A stretch of 46,587 bases of DNA from an uncultured Verrucomicrobiota bacterium (lineage in GTDB: Bacteria > Verrucomicrobiota > Kiritimatiellia > RFP12 > UBA1067). The notes beneath the pieces are model-generated. The model had not been told where the DNA came from. It was given only the letters and a program-made list of their open reading frames with translations, and did no database searches. This document shows positions 7,076-16,268 of this stretch, piece after piece (the stretch's first letter is position 1; the number at the start of each line of letters is the position of its first letter). The position numbers and the translations under genes are program-made. Location of the stretch: the NCBI GenBank assembly GCA_947305775.1, contig CAMZEN010000019.1:1-46587 (forward strand), read 5' to 3'.

Positions 7076-9558
7076 GCGTGAAATTCAGCAAGAACGCGAT
7101 TGATGCGTTGAATGCGTCCAGCAGCTGCGCGAGGCAGTTTGGCCATGACCATATAGGCAGCGAACACATATTCCTGTCGCTGCTGGCCATACCGAAGTGC
7201 GAAGCGTCGCAGCGGTTGGTGAGGTTGGGCCTGGCGCTTGACGACCTTTCGGAGTCGATGAAGAACATGATTTCGGGCAACGCCGACGGCGTGATGCAGC
7301 GCGGCCCCTTGCCAGTTACATCCCGCACGAAGAAGGTGCTGGAGATGGCCGAGCTCGAGGCTGGTGCCGGGAACGTCGTGGGCACGGTCCATATAGTGGT
7401 CGCCATGTTGCGGGAAGGCGAGAACGCTCCTGCGCAGCTACTTTTCAATGCGGGGGTCACGGTCGAAAAGTTCCTTGCCGCAGGCATGCAGGCGCAGGGC
7501 GGCGACGCGGACGACGAGCCGGAAGGCGAGGTCGATGACGCCGACGGCGACACGGACGACGAATCCGGAGATGAGCAAGAGGACGGCAAAAGGCAGCGCG
7601 GCGCAAACGGCAAACAGCAGAAGACGCCAACGGTAAACGCCTATGGACGCGACCTTACCGAGCTTGCGCGCCAGGGTAAGCTTGACCCGGTGATAGGGCG
7701 TGAAAAGGAGCTGAAGCGGGTCATACAGATACTTTCCAGAAGGACGAAGAACAACGCGGTTCTCATAGGAGAGGCGGGCGTCGGCAAGACGGCCGTGGTC
7801 GAAGGGCTGGCGCAGGCGATACACTTGGGCGCCGTGCCGGAGAAGATGCAGTCCAAGCGTGTGGTGGCGCTCGACATGGCGCGGGTGGTGGCCGGCACGC
7901 AGTATCGCGGGCAGTTCGAAGAACGCCTCAAGCGCATAATAGACGAGACAAAGCGCAGCGGCAACATAGTCCTGTTCCTTGACGAGATACACACCATGGT
8001 CGGCGCCGGCGGAGCAGAAGGCGCCATGGATGCGGCGAACATACTGAAGCCGGCGCTCGCGCGCGGCGAGCTGCAGTGCGTCGGCGCGACGACGCTCAAG
8101 GAGTACCACAAGTCCATTGAGAAGGATGCCGCCCTGGAGCGGCGCTTCCAGAGCGTGCAGGTGGACGAGCCGACGGTTGAAGACTCGATCCAGATACTCA
8201 AAGGCATAGCCTCAAAGTACGAAGAGCACCATGGCGTAAAATTCAGCCCCGCCGCCATAAGGGCGGCCGTGTCGCTGACGGCGCGCTACCTGCCCGCCAG
8301 GCAGCTGCCGGACAAGGCCATTGACGCAATGGACGAGACAGGTTCGCGCCTAAGGATGGGCGCGAGCGAAAGACCGGCATCCATAACTCGTCGCCAGGGT
8401 GCGATAGACACCCTTCGCGGCAAGAAGGATGCTGCGGTAAGGCGCGGAGACTTCGACTCGGCGTCGCAGTATCGCGAAGCAATCAGGCAGGCGTCTGCGG
8501 AGCTTCAGGCGGAGATTGCTAAGTGGAAGGAGACCCACGCCGAGGAGGTCATAGAGGTTTCTGAGGAGAATGTCGCCGAGACGGTAAGCTCCATGAGCGG
8601 CGTTCCCGTCGAGAAGATGGGTGCGACTACCGCCGAGAAGCTTGTCGGCATGGAGAAGTCCCTCGGCGAGGTGGTCATCGGGCAAACGCCTGCAATCAGC
8701 GCAATCGCCCGCGCACTCAGGCGCAGCCGCGCATTCCTTGCGGACCCGAAGCGTCCCATAGGCAGCTTCCTGTTCCTTGGGCCGACAGGAGTGGGCAAGA
8801 CCCACCTGGCAAAGATGCTGGCCGAGCGCATCTACGGCGACAGCAAGGCGCTAATAACGTTGGACATGTCGGAGTATCAGGAGAAGTATTCCGCGTCGCG
8901 TCTTGTAGGCGCGCCGCCCGGATACGTCGGATATGACGAAGGCGGCCAGCTCACCGAGAAGGTGAGAAGGCGGCCGTATTCGGTCGTCCTTTTCGACGAG
9001 TTCGAGAAGGCCAATGGCGACGTGATGAACATGCTGCTGCAGATTCTGGACGACGGCAGGCTCACGGACGGGCAGGGTCGCGTAATCGACTTCAGGAACA
9101 CAATCATAATCTGCACCGCCAACCTCGGCTTCGACTTCGCCCGAGAGGGCCACACCCTCGGCTTTGCGACCGAGACCGCAGAGACGAGCTACGACATGCT
9201 GAAGGAGAAGCTGCTCTCCGAAGCGAAGCGGACGTTTCGTCCCGAGCTATTGAACCGCTTCGACGAAACGGTTGTCTTCCGCAAGCTGGAGAAGGGCGAC
9301 ATGGAGGCGATTCTCAAGCTTGAGCTTGCGAAGCTTCAGTCCCGCCTAAAGGATGTCCACATAACGCTTTCGCTTGACAAGAAGGCTGCGGAATTCCTAG
9401 TAGAGAAGGGCTACGACTCAGCGCTAGGCGCCCGTCCTTTGAGGCGCGTCGTGCAGGATTATCTCGAAGATCCTCTTGCCGACCTTGTCCTGTCGGGCAA
9501 GGCGCGCCCGAGGATGCGCGCAAAGCTCGCGAAGGACGGCAAGTCGATCAAGTTCTGA
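7072..9558 (+). CDS. clpC: ATP-dependent Clp protease ATP-binding subunit ClpC
   Basis: An 828-residue AAA+ unfoldase that feeds proteins to ClpP. Domains: ClpN repeats (1-140); an unusual acidic Asp/Glu/Gly-rich linker (about 143-175); AAA-1 with Walker A GEAGVGKT (233-240) and Walker B LFLDEIH (D304/E305); a middle domain with a UVR-like motif [19 protein letters not shown] (about 451-469), which marks ClpC rather than ClpB or ClpA; AAA-2 with Walker A GPTGVGKT (570-577) and Walker [10 protein letters not shown]; and an LGF tripeptide in the AAA-2 loop (GHTLGFATE) where ClpC carries its ClpP-binding VGF. It starts at GTG 7072, overlapping the previous stop. No ctsR is nearby. Downstream, dnaG overlaps its stop (TGATG). 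Confidence 0.95.
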   Translation: MSVKFSKNAIDALNASSSCARQFGHDHIGSEHIFLSLLAIPKCEASQRLVRLGLALDDLSESMKNMISGNADGVMQRGPLPVTSRTKKVLEMAELEAGAGNVVGTVHIVVAMLREGENAPAQLLFNAGVTVEKFLAAGMQAQGGDADDEPEGEVDDADGDTDDESGDEQEDGKRQRGANGKQQKTPTVNAYGRDLTELARQGKLDPVIGREKELKRVIQILSRRTKNNAVLIGEAGVGKTAVVEGLAQAIHLGAVPEKMQSKRVVALDMARVVAGTQYRGQFEERLKRIIDETKRSGNIVLFLDEIHTMVGAGGAEGAMDAANILKPALARGELQCVGATTLKEYHKSIEKDAALERRFQSVQVDEPTVEDSIQILKGIASKYEEHHGVKFSPAAIRAAVSLTARYLPARQLPDKAIDAMDETGSRLRMGASERPASITRRQGAIDTLRGKKDAAVRRGDFDSASQYREAIRQASAELQAEIAKWKETHAEEVIEVSEENVAETVSSMSGVPVEKMGATTAEKLVGMEKSLGEVVIGQTPAISAIARALRRSRAFLADPKRPIGSFLFLGPTGVGKTHLAKMLAERIYGDSKALITLDMSEYQEKYSASRLVGAPPGYVGYDEGGQLTEKVRRRPYSVVLFDEFEKANGDVMNMLLQILDDGRLTDGQGRVIDFRNTIIICTANLGFDFAREGHTLGFATETAETSYDMLKEKLLSEAKRTFRPELLNRFDETVVFRKLEKGDMEAILKLELAKLQSRLKDVHITLSLDKKAAEFLVEKGYDSALGARPLRRVVQDYLEDPLADLVLSGKARPRMRAKLAKDGKSIKF

Positions 9559-11429
9559 TGGCGACGGTAAGCGACAGCACCCTTGAGGACATCAAGAGCC
9601 GCATAGACCTTGCGGACCTCATATCGTCCTACGGCATATCCGTAAGGCATTCGGGTTCGAGCGTCATGGCGTGCTGTCCCTTCCACAACGAAAAGACGCC
9701 TAGCTTCAGCATCAATCCCGCTAAAGGCTTTTATCATTGTTTCGGGTGCGGCGAGTCGGGCGACGCCATAAAGTTTGTGATGAAGTATGAGGGGCTCGTG
9801 TTCATTGACGCCGTCAAAAAGCTTGCGGATCAGTGCGGCGTCAAGATCGAGGAGCGCGAGGACCCCGAGGCGTCGCTACGCAAACGGCTGTTTGCGCTCA
9901 TGGCGGAACTCGCACAGTTCTACCACCGCTGTCTTCTGAAGATGAAGGAGGCCCAGCTCGCGCGCGACTACCTTGTAAGGCGCGACCTGGGACCGCAGGT
10001 TCAGGAGGACTTCGTCATTGGCTATGCCCCGAACGGCATTTCGCCGATGCTTAAGTGGGCGGAGAAGTACGGCTACACGATGGACGAGCTTGAGGCCGCA
10101 GGCGTGGTGAAGGGCCCGACGCGACCTGGCGACCTCGGTTACCACCGCTTTGGCGGAAGACTCATGTTTTCCATCAAGGACAAGCAGGGGCGTGTCGTCG
10201 CGTTCTCCGGGCGCCAGCTTGTCGAGAACAAGAATTCAGGCAAGTACGTCAACTCTCCGGAGACGCCCATCTTCAAGAAGTCGAATGTGCTCTTCGGCTT
10301 TGACCGCGCAGCGGCCGAGATCGCGCGGGCGCCGCATCGCGAGGCGATAGTATGCGAAGGGCAGATCGACGCAATAAGGCTTCACATGTCAGGATTCCCG
10401 GTGGCGGTCGCGTCCCAGGGCACGGCATTCACGGCGAACCATGCGAAGATGCTAAAGCGCGTCGCAGATGCCGTCGTCCTTGTGTTCGATGACGATGCCG
10501 CAGGGCACAAAGCCACAGTCCGCACGGCGGCGATGTTGTTAGCCTCCGAGATTCCGGTTCGTGTCGTGTCGCTTCCAGGCGGGGACGATCCTGATTCGTT
10601 CCTGCGCACCAAGGGCGCGGATGCATTCAGGGCCCTCCTTGAAGGTGCCGAATCCATAGTGTCCTTCCAGTGTCGAGTCGAAAAGGCGAAAGAGCAGAAT
10701 CCGAAGTCCATAGACGCGGTTGCTCGTGTTTCTAGGGCGGTGCTCGCCACTGTCGCGTCCTGTCCGAGCGCGATATTGCGGGCAAGTCTTGCCGACGAGG
10801 CTGCGGCGCTTCTCGGACTTCCCGTCGCGGCGGTGTCGGAGGAGCTTGAGAAGATCAGGTCGAATACGAAGTCCATCGGCGAGACTGGGCCTGTGAGGAC
10901 TGAAGCTCAGCCCGTTCAGATTGAAGATGGCGTTGACTACGGTCCAGGCGAAAGTGCATCCGCCGCGGAGCCGCCCCCAAAACGCGAACTGGCTCTTGCG
11001 GCGTTTCTTCTTGCGAACGAGCGCGACCCGGCGTTGGACGCGATCATCGGCGAGTTTCTGCCGCGCGAAGTGTTTGCGCACGATTTCACCTGGAACTTCG
11101 TAGAGGCGTGGCGGGCGGGCGTGGTCAACGGAGAGGATGCGCTCGCGGCGTTTGCCGAAGGGCTTTCGCCGCGCGAGAGAAGCTGGTTTGACGAGTCGAT
11201 GCTCGCGGCAGGACGGGCGAGCGCCAGCACTTTGACGCCGGTCGAGATCATGCAGGATTATGTTCGCGCCCTATGGTGCGACTGCCTCAAGCGCCGCCGC
11301 GGGTCTCTCCCTGCGACTGGCGATCCCGAAGCCGACATGGAGCGGATGAAAATCTCGGCCGACCTCAAGCGGCTCAATATGGTAAAGTGGCACACCGTCA
11401 AGGAAATGGTGCGCCAGCTTTTGAAGTAA
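9558..11429 (+). CDS. dnaG: DNA primase
   Basis: A 623-residue chromosomal primase that makes RNA primers for Okazaki fragments in concert with DnaB helicase. Seen: an N-terminal zinc-binding domain (C40, H43, C61, C64; motifs CCPFHNEKTPSF and CFGCGESGDA); the RNA polymerase core; TOPRIM motifs with E267 (CEGQIDAI) and D311-D313 (VFDDDAAGH); and a C-terminal helical region expected to bind DnaB. The start overlaps the clpC stop by one base (TGATG), so it is in the same transcript as clpC. It is followed by an ECF-type sigma factor, not by the housekeeping rpoD as in the classical rpsU-dnaG-rpoD operon. Confidence 0.96.
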   Translation: MATVSDSTLEDIKSRIDLADLISSYGISVRHSGSSVMACCPFHNEKTPSFSINPAKGFYHCFGCGESGDAIKFVMKYEGLVFIDAVKKLADQCGVKIEEREDPEASLRKRLFALMAELAQFYHRCLLKMKEAQLARDYLVRRDLGPQVQEDFVIGYAPNGISPMLKWAEKYGYTMDELEAAGVVKGPTRPGDLGYHRFGGRLMFSIKDKQGRVVAFSGRQLVENKNSGKYVNSPETPIFKKSNVLFGFDRAAAEIARAPHREAIVCEGQIDAIRLHMSGFPVAVASQGTAFTANHAKMLKRVADAVVLVFDDDAAGHKATVRTAAMLLASEIPVRVVSLPGGDDPDSFLRTKGADAFRALLEGAESIVSFQCRVEKAKEQNPKSIDAVARVSRAVLATVASCPSAILRASLADEAAALLGLPVAAVSEELEKIRSNTKSIGETGPVRTEAQPVQIEDGVDYGPGESASAAEPPPKRELALAAFLLANERDPALDAIIGEFLPREVFAHDFTWNFVEAWRAGVVNGEDALAAFAEGLSPRERSWFDESMLAAGRASASTLTPVEIMQDYVRALWCDCLKRRRGSLPATGDPEADMERMKISADLKRLNMVKWHTVKEMVRQLLK

Positions 11430-11450
11430 GGGCGATATCGCCGGATTGCA

Positions 11451-12044
11451 ATGGCAGACATACCGACTACATCGACGACGCTCTTGCGCGATATTGCCGA
11501 GGACCCTGCGAATGCGCGCTGGGAGGAGTTTGCGGCCAGGTACCGGCCGATGATGGAAGCGTTCATGCGCGAGCGCTTCCCGTCCGTCGAGGCTGACGAC
11601 ATAATCCAGGAAACGCTTATCGCCCTATGCAAGGTATTGCCGAACTACCGCTATGCGCCGGACGAGAAAGGATATTTCCACAACTATCTTACCGGCATCC
11701 TCCGCAACAATGCAATGAAGGTCCTGCGCAAGCGCAAGCGCGACAGCGAAAGGCTGACGGAGTATGCGGATTGGCCGGAAACGAATCAGCCCGGCTATGA
11801 TGACGAGCCGCTGCGGGAGGCAATATTCGAAATCGCACTTCGCCAGTTTCTTGCCGACGAATCCGTCGCCGATCGAACGAAGCGCATATTCGAGCGTACT
11901 GCCATCGACAATGAATCGCCCGAAGCTGTCGCCGCGTCATTCAAGATGACGCGCCACGCCGTCGATCAGGCGAAGAGCCGCGCCATGGCCCGGCTCAGGG
12001 ATATCGTACGCGAGCTGGAGGCGGCGGGCGATGTGCGAGGATGA
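11451..12044 (+). CDS. ECF-type RNA polymerase sigma factor
   Basis: A 197-residue sigma-70 family factor with only regions 2 and 4. Region 2 covers about residues 25-90 (VEADDIIQETLIALCK, then GYFHNYLTGILRNNAMKVLRKR, the -10 recognition helix); region 4 about 135-190 with the helix-turn-helix SPEAVAASFKMTRHAVDQAKSRAMARLR. It probably directs a stress or envelope regulon. No anti-sigma gene is present; instead a membrane Ser/Thr kinase gene overlaps its end by 14 bp, the arrangement of ECF groups controlled by kinases (for example Vibrio EcfP/PknT). Acidic residues of region 2.2 are kept (EADD), unlike in some kinase-activated groups. A 12-bp palindrome GGCGATATCGCC (11432-11443) lies in the 21-bp gap after dnaG. 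Confidence 0.88.
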   Translation: MADIPTTSTTLLRDIAEDPANARWEEFAARYRPMMEAFMRERFPSVEADDIIQETLIALCKVLPNYRYAPDEKGYFHNYLTGILRNNAMKVLRKRKRDSERLTEYADWPETNQPGYDDEPLREAIFEIALRQFLADESVADRTKRIFERTAIDNESPEAVAASFKMTRHAVDQAKSRAMARLRDIVRELEAAGDVRG

Positions 12045-12948
12045 TATCGAGGCGCGTTGCGCCTCGCACGCGCATGTCGCGTCCGATGCCCGCTTCGCAT
12101 CCGGGGAGGTATTCGGCGATTGGCGCATTACCGCGTTCATAGGCCGCGGCGGGAGCGGCGAAGTCTATTGCGCGGAGCATGTGACGCTTGGGACGCCCGC
12201 CGCCGTAAAGGTTCTCGTACGCGACGATGAGCGCGCGAAAGCACGCTTTGTCGGCGAGGCGCGGCTCGTCGCAAAGCTGAGGTCTGACGCTTTCCCGCGC
12301 TTCTTCGCATACGGCGAAGCGAACGGCGCGGCGTACCTTGCGATGGAGCTTCTCGAGCCCGGCGACCTGCCGACGGGCGACCGCGCCGTCGCAAGGTTCA
12401 TGCTGAAATTATGCGAGGCCGTCGCGGAACTGCATGCGCTTGGGCTTGTGCATCGCGACATAAAGCCGGGGAACGTTCTGTGGCGGACGCAAAACAAAGC
12501 CGAACCGGTACTGGCCGATCTCGGCCTGGCCGCTGAGGCAAACGCATCGGATATCGGGCGCCGCACCGGCGCGGGTACGCCAGGCTACAGCGCCCCGGAG
12601 CAGATGGAGCGCGGCGAGGCGACAGAGGTTTCCGACATCCATTCGCTTGGCGTCCTGGCCGATCGCTGCTTCGGAGGAAGACCGCCGCGGGCGTGGAAGC
12701 GCATTATAGAGCGCGCAACGTCGTCGATACCGGCGCACCGCTATAAGGATGTCGCTTCCTTTGCGCGTGCGATCCGTACACGCCATCGTTTGATGCGGAT
12801 GCTGCTGATTTTGATTGCTGCCGCAAGTCTTGCAGTTGTCGCGCTGGTTGCGTGGCGAAGCGTCGAGTCGAGGCGCGCGCAGCAAGAGGACAGGCTCCAG
12901 AAGGAGCACGAAGAAATTCTTGAGATGCTCCAGCGCGACGTTTATTAG
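12031..12948 (+). CDS. Membrane-anchored Ser/Thr protein kinase (PknB-like)
   Basis: A 305-residue Hanks-type kinase. Seen: glycine loop GRGGSGEVY (38-46), ATP-binding lysine K60 (AAVKV), catalytic HRDIKPGNV with D143 and N148, metal-binding D163 (ADLG, variant of DFG), activation segment ending GTPGYSAPEQ (183-191), one transmembrane helix at about 255-275, and a short charged coiled-coil tail (280-305) that would lie outside the cytoplasm. The kinase domain is compact. It lacks PASTA or other sensor repeats, so the signal it senses is unclear. It overlaps the sigma gene by 14 bp, which argues that it controls that sigma factor. The start at 12031 is the only one that keeps the glycine loop and a short leader. 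Confidence 0.92.
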   Translation: MCEDDIEARCASHAHVASDARFASGEVFGDWRITAFIGRGGSGEVYCAEHVTLGTPAAVKVLVRDDERAKARFVGEARLVAKLRSDAFPRFFAYGEANGAAYLAMELLEPGDLPTGDRAVARFMLKLCEAVAELHALGLVHRDIKPGNVLWRTQNKAEPVLADLGLAAEANASDIGRRTGAGTPGYSAPEQMERGEATEVSDIHSLGVLADRCFGGRPPRAWKRIIERATSSIPAHRYKDVASFARAIRTRHRLMRMLLILIAAASLAVVALVAWRSVESRRAQQEDRLQKEHEEILEMLQRDVY

Positions 12949-13077
12949 CGTGAGATTTCGCCTCCGGACTGCAGTATGATATGGAGGCAAGGCCAGCCCT
13001 TCCGCGGAAGAGGAGGCAGAGATTTGAGTTTCGCTGTTGCAGCTTCGGCAATTTTTCGTCCATTGCGGACGGGAATT

Positions 13078-13086
13078 TGCTATAAT
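13078..13086 (+). promoter_or_regulatory. Extended -10 promoter of the lipoprotein gene
   Basis: TGCTATAAT (TATAAT at 13081-13086) in the gap after the kinase gene. A transcript from here would carry a leader of about 220 nt before the ATG at 13315. No good -35 at normal spacing. The rest of the 366-bp gap between 12949 and 13314 holds the leader structure listed separately and no gene that I can support. Confidence 0.65.
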
Positions 13087-13157
13087 GCCCGGCAGACAAT
13101 TCAAGACTTTGCGTTCGACGCATCGTTTTGGCTCTGGTGAAACCTGGAAAATTTTAC

Positions 13158-13222
13158 TGTGAGGGCCGACGAAGCGGAGAATGCGTCCATTTTGGGCGCA
13201 TCTTCTTCCGTGGTTTCTCACA
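13158..13222 (+). ncRNA. Structured 5' leader (stem-loop) before the lipoprotein gene
   Basis: A long hairpin: outer arms TGTGAG (13158-13163) and CTCACA (13217-13222), a middle CGGAGA paired with the TCTTCCG side with a bulge, and an inner stem ATGCGTCC (13181-13188) with GGGCGCAT (13194-13201). It lies between the promoter and the start codon and is followed by two CAGGGC direct repeats. It may be an attenuator, an RNA-stability element or a binding site; it matches no riboswitch family I recognise. Identified by eye only. Confidence 0.4.
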
Positions 13223-13314
13223 GGGCTTTCCAGGGCCTCACCAGAAACACGGCAGGGATTGCGCCCTCTTTCTTATGCCGTGAAACAACAAGGGGCAAAC
13301 AGAAAGGAAACACA

Positions 13315-15693
13315 ATGAGGAAGTTGACAGTATTGACCGGTCTTGCATTCTCCTTTGCGGCTGCAGCGTGGCTTACAGGCTGCATGTCGATGGACGAGAT
13401 GCTTGCATCGGAGGACGGATTCTGGCGTGACATAGGCGAGACGCAAGCGGTATCTTTCGCGCTCGACGGCGCGAATCCGCTCGAAAAGCGTCTGGAGGTC
13501 GTCCCCAAGATCGCCAATCAGCAGAAGCTGGCCAAGATCGTGATAGACAGGAACGTTGCGCCCGAGGTGAAGGCCGAGGCCCGCAAACGGATCGACGAGA
13601 CCACGGCATTGGTCGCGATTGCGCTCAACGCCCCTGACAGGAACGACCAGATGGACGCGCTCAAGCAGATCGAAAAGAGCGAAGACGCCCGCGTGGATGC
13701 GGCATGGCTGTTTGCCGAGGCCAAGCCATCCTCCCAGGCCCCGAAGACGCTTCTCAAGAATCTCTCGGATGCCGGGATGGCGCGATTCGCCAAATCCTAC
13801 GTCGAGAGGATCGACGCCGCCGTTGCGGCCGGCGAGGAGGCTGCAAGGCTCAAGGAGAAGTTCGGCGATTCGATGGCGTCGGGCAAGCTGAAGGAGCAGG
13901 AGGCGATCCTCAATTCGCTGGTTTCGCTCGCTCCGTGCGTGGAGGACGAGAATACGATCACGACCGTGCTCAACCGTCAGGACATCGCCGATGTGAGGGG
14001 ATCGCAGTACGACTTCCTCGCGGCGCTTCAAGGCGCGTATTCGCAGGCCGTCGCCAGGCGGAAGTCGCGCGAGGCCGAGGCGTTTCTGGCGACGCTGACC
14101 GACGACGAGCTCGTCAAGATCCTTGAGGAGGGCAGGCTGACCAAGCAGAGCAAGACGATCGTCGCCAAGGCCGCTGAAGAGGCCGCCGCCGCTTCGGGCT
14201 CATCGGGCAAAAGCGATGCCGGCGCCCGGAAGATGGAAGACATGAAGATGATGAAGCAGAGGATGGCTCGTGCCGCAGAAGGCGATAAGGCTTCAGCAAC
14301 GCCTTCCGATGACACATACGAGATCGCGCGCGAAGTAGTCCTGAAGGCGATCAAGGATCAGTCGCTCGTCACGAAGATGAATGCGGCCGAGGCCGAGCGC
14401 AAGGCCCGCGAAGAGGAGCGCCGTCAAAGGGAATTGGCGCTCAAGGCGCTGCATGGAAAGGCCTATGACGATCTCATAAAGGCCAACATCATCAAGGAGC
14501 ACGACATCAACCACGTCAACACCGACTATGACAACCGCACCGCAGAGACGAAATACAAGGCGGCAGCGGAGTATATCGGAAAGATATCGTACTATGAGGG
14601 AACGGGCGGCATAAAGAAGTGGATGCAATCCATCGAGCTTTTCAAGGATTCGCCCGATCTGCAGCAGGAATGGACCGAGATGGTGTTCGAGCATGCGTAC
14701 CGCGGTTTCGACGATGAAAAGAAGCTCGCCGAACTCAAGAAAGTCATGGCCGTCATGCCTCAGAGCAGGTTGGTGGAGATCTTCCGTTCCAACATAACCG
14801 ACACCTCGGTCAATCTCAAGGCCAGGGCAGTCGCCTACGGAATCACAGACCAGGCGCTGCTGAAGAATCTGCTCGTGGACGACGATTCCTGGGCGCGTCC
14901 CAGGAGGAAAAACTGCGATAAGGACAGGCGCAGGATCGTGCATGATACTTTGCTGGACAACGTCAAGAATCCGGAGCTGGCAGACAAGATCTTCTGCGAA
15001 ACAAGGCCTACCAAGAACACTGATGTCATCACCGTGGGCAATATTCTCTGTCTTGTCGACAGGATCAGCGAGGCAAAGCGCAAGGAGTTGACCGACCGCG
15101 CGATTGCACGCTCCGAGGAAGCGGCGAAGACGACGGTTACGGTGCTGCAGTACTATGTAGGCATGAGCTATCTCGACTACAAGCTGATCAACTTCTCCAA
15201 CGGGAACATCTCCTCCATGAGACTTTCAAAGTTTGACGACAACGTCAGCCGCAAGATGACGAGCATTGCTTTCACAAAGGAAAACCGCATCAAGAAGCTC
15301 GACATCACCGAGAACAACGTCATTTCCGCATGCTATCAGTTCGGCACGAAATACGGGCATGTGCCGGACGGGAAGGATGTCTCCGGGAAGACGGACGTGG
15401 TCTGCGCGATCAGGACTACCACGGCCTATAGCGACAGCGCGCCCGCCGGAGTAAGCCGTTCCAACAACAGTGTCTGGAAATGGATCGACTACGTCCACGA
15501 TATCCAGGCTGAAATCGGCACAAACTCCGGAAATCTCGTGCTCCGTGCCGCCGAGATCGAAGGGGAATTCAACGATAAGGACCTGAGGCAGGAGCAGCAG
15601 GCGGCCGTGGTTGACGCCTGGGCTGACATAGCTTCGGGCAGCGATGACGAGGACATGGGCCCGGACGAGGGACTTGAGCCCGTCGGTCTGTGA
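13315..15693 (+). CDS. Large hypothetical lipoprotein
   Basis: A 792-residue exported lipoprotein of unknown function. Seen: a signal peptide of type II, MRK followed by a hydrophobic stretch and the lipobox LTGC with the lipidated C23; the residue after it is Met, not Asp, so outer-membrane localisation is expected by the Lol rule known from Enterobacteria. The rest is rich in Ala/Glu/Lys helices, with regularly spaced helical pairs over residues 30-300 suggestive of HEAT/TPR-like solenoids, a low-complexity region near 330-370 (Ala/Ser/Gly then Met/Lys-rich), a long charged helix near 410-430, and a mixed C-terminus. The ATG at 13315 has AAAGGA 6 nt upstream; the open frame continues 5' but without a signal sequence. 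It is a single-gene unit with its own promoter and strong terminator. Confidence 0.75.
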   Translation: MRKLTVLTGLAFSFAAAAWLTGCMSMDEMLASEDGFWRDIGETQAVSFALDGANPLEKRLEVVPKIANQQKLAKIVIDRNVAPEVKAEARKRIDETTALVAIALNAPDRNDQMDALKQIEKSEDARVDAAWLFAEAKPSSQAPKTLLKNLSDAGMARFAKSYVERIDAAVAAGEEAARLKEKFGDSMASGKLKEQEAILNSLVSLAPCVEDENTITTVLNRQDIADVRGSQYDFLAALQGAYSQAVARRKSREAEAFLATLTDDELVKILEEGRLTKQSKTIVAKAAEEAAAASGSSGKSDAGARKMEDMKMMKQRMARAAEGDKASATPSDDTYEIAREVVLKAIKDQSLVTKMNAAEAERKAREEERRQRELALKALHGKAYDDLIKANIIKEHDINHVNTDYDNRTAETKYKAAAEYIGKISYYEGTGGIKKWMQSIELFKDSPDLQQEWTEMVFEHAYRGFDDEKKLAELKKVMAVMPQSRLVEIFRSNITDTSVNLKARAVAYGITDQALLKNLLVDDDSWARPRRKNCDKDRRRIVHDTLLDNVKNPELADKIFCETRPTKNTDVITVGNILCLVDRISEAKRKELTDRAIARSEEAAKTTVTVLQYYVGMSYLDYKLINFSNGNISSMRLSKFDDNVSRKMTSIAFTKENRIKKLDITENNVISACYQFGTKYGHVPDGKDVSGKTDVVCAIRTTTAYSDSAPAGVSRSNNSVWKWIDYVHDIQAEIGTNSGNLVLRAAEIEGEFNDKDLRQEQQAAVVDAWADIASGSDDEDMGPDEGLEPVGL

Positions 15694-15732
15694 TCGCCAA
15701 AGCCGATATCGCCGCCAGGCGATTGGCCTATC

Positions 15733-15770
15733 AAGCGCAGGGGAACGGCTAATCCGTTCCCCTGCGCTTT
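15733..15770 (+). terminator. Strong intrinsic terminator of the lipoprotein gene
   Basis: A perfect 16-bp stem, AAGCGCAGGGGAACGG (15733-15748) and its complement (15754-15769), closes a 5-nt loop CTAAT. The 3' arm ends in TTT then AACG, so the U-tract is short but the stem is very stable. It lies 40 bp after the stop codon. Confidence 0.8.
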
Positions 15771-15777
15771 AACGTGC

Positions 15778-16102
15778 GAACATTGCTGTCGTCGAAGCCT
15801 GATATCCCCCATATAGTGCCGACTTCGTGCGGGAGTTCATTTTTGCGCAGGCTACAAAAACGCCTCCCGCCCTCCGTCGGCTCGAACGGGCGTTGCGAAG
15901 CGTGGCTGGAGGAGAAGGCTGGGATCGCACGAGAGGAGCTTGTGTCCGAAGTGTGCAAATGTGCTAATATCCAACAGCCAACAGCCAATATCCAATTTGC
16001 CCCCGCCAACATTGGCTACTGGCTACTGGATATTGGATACTGGATATTTGCACATTTCAAAATTCTACGTGGCTGTACCGGACTTCGACGACAGCAACGT
16101 TC
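15778..16102. mobile_element. MITE-like element with 24-bp inverted ends
   Basis: Two 24-base ends face each other: 15778-15801 (GAACATTGCTGTCGTCGAAG plus CCTG) and the complement of 16079-16102, matching at 21 of 24 positions. Between them are nested stems: GCGGGAG (15829-15835) with CTCCCGC (15864-15870) around TTTTTG/CAAAAA, CCTCC/GGAGG arms next to it, and the heptamer palindrome. It fills the 575-bp gap between the lipoprotein terminator and the MoxR gene promoter. No transposase and no clear target duplication are seen. A frame of about 110 codons crosses it but is repeat-derived. Non-autonomous mobile element is my inference. Confidence 0.55.
15957..16057. repeat. Palindromic tandem heptamer repeats
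   Basis: Left arm: TATCCAA, CAGCCAA, CAGCCAA, TATCCAA (15968-15995), each 7 nt. Right arm, inverted: TTGGCTA, CTGGCTA, CTGGATA, TTGGATA, CTGGATA (16012-16046). The arms are bounded by AAATGTGC (15957-15964) and GCACATTT (16050-16057), an exact inverted pair. The whole would form a long imperfect hairpin around a CCCCCGCC spacer. Confidence 0.8.
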
Positions 16103-16228
16103 ATAATCGCAGTCCAACCTAAACAAGGAAGACGTTTCGGCGAGGCGGTTGAGACGGGATTGGAGAGGGACTTGAAGTCGAATGCCGAGCGCGTCCTTTT
16201 CCGATGAGCGGCGGGAGGAAGGGAAATA

Positions 16229-16237
16229 TGGTAAAAT
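16229..16237 (+). promoter_or_regulatory. Extended -10 promoter of the MoxR-type gene
   Basis: TGGTAAAAT, followed about 31 nt later by the start codon with an AAAGGAG ribosome site between. Unlike several other promoters here this one gives a conventional leader. Confidence 0.55.
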
Positions 16238-16268
16238 ACGCGAGACACAGAAAAGGAGACAAGCGGAA

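Noticed and set aside
13021..13060. Terminator for the kinase operon (TTGC/GCAA then TTTTT)
   Set aside because: Four-pair stem with a seven-base loop is weak; possible but not supportable.
15957..16057. CRISPR array
   Set aside because: Repeats are 7 nt, lack spacers and are inverted, and no cas genes are present.
15774..16106. A 110-codon + strand frame with a GYWLLDIGYWIF pattern
   Set aside because: It is the translation of the heptamer repeats and inverted ends; no ribosome site, no conserved domain.
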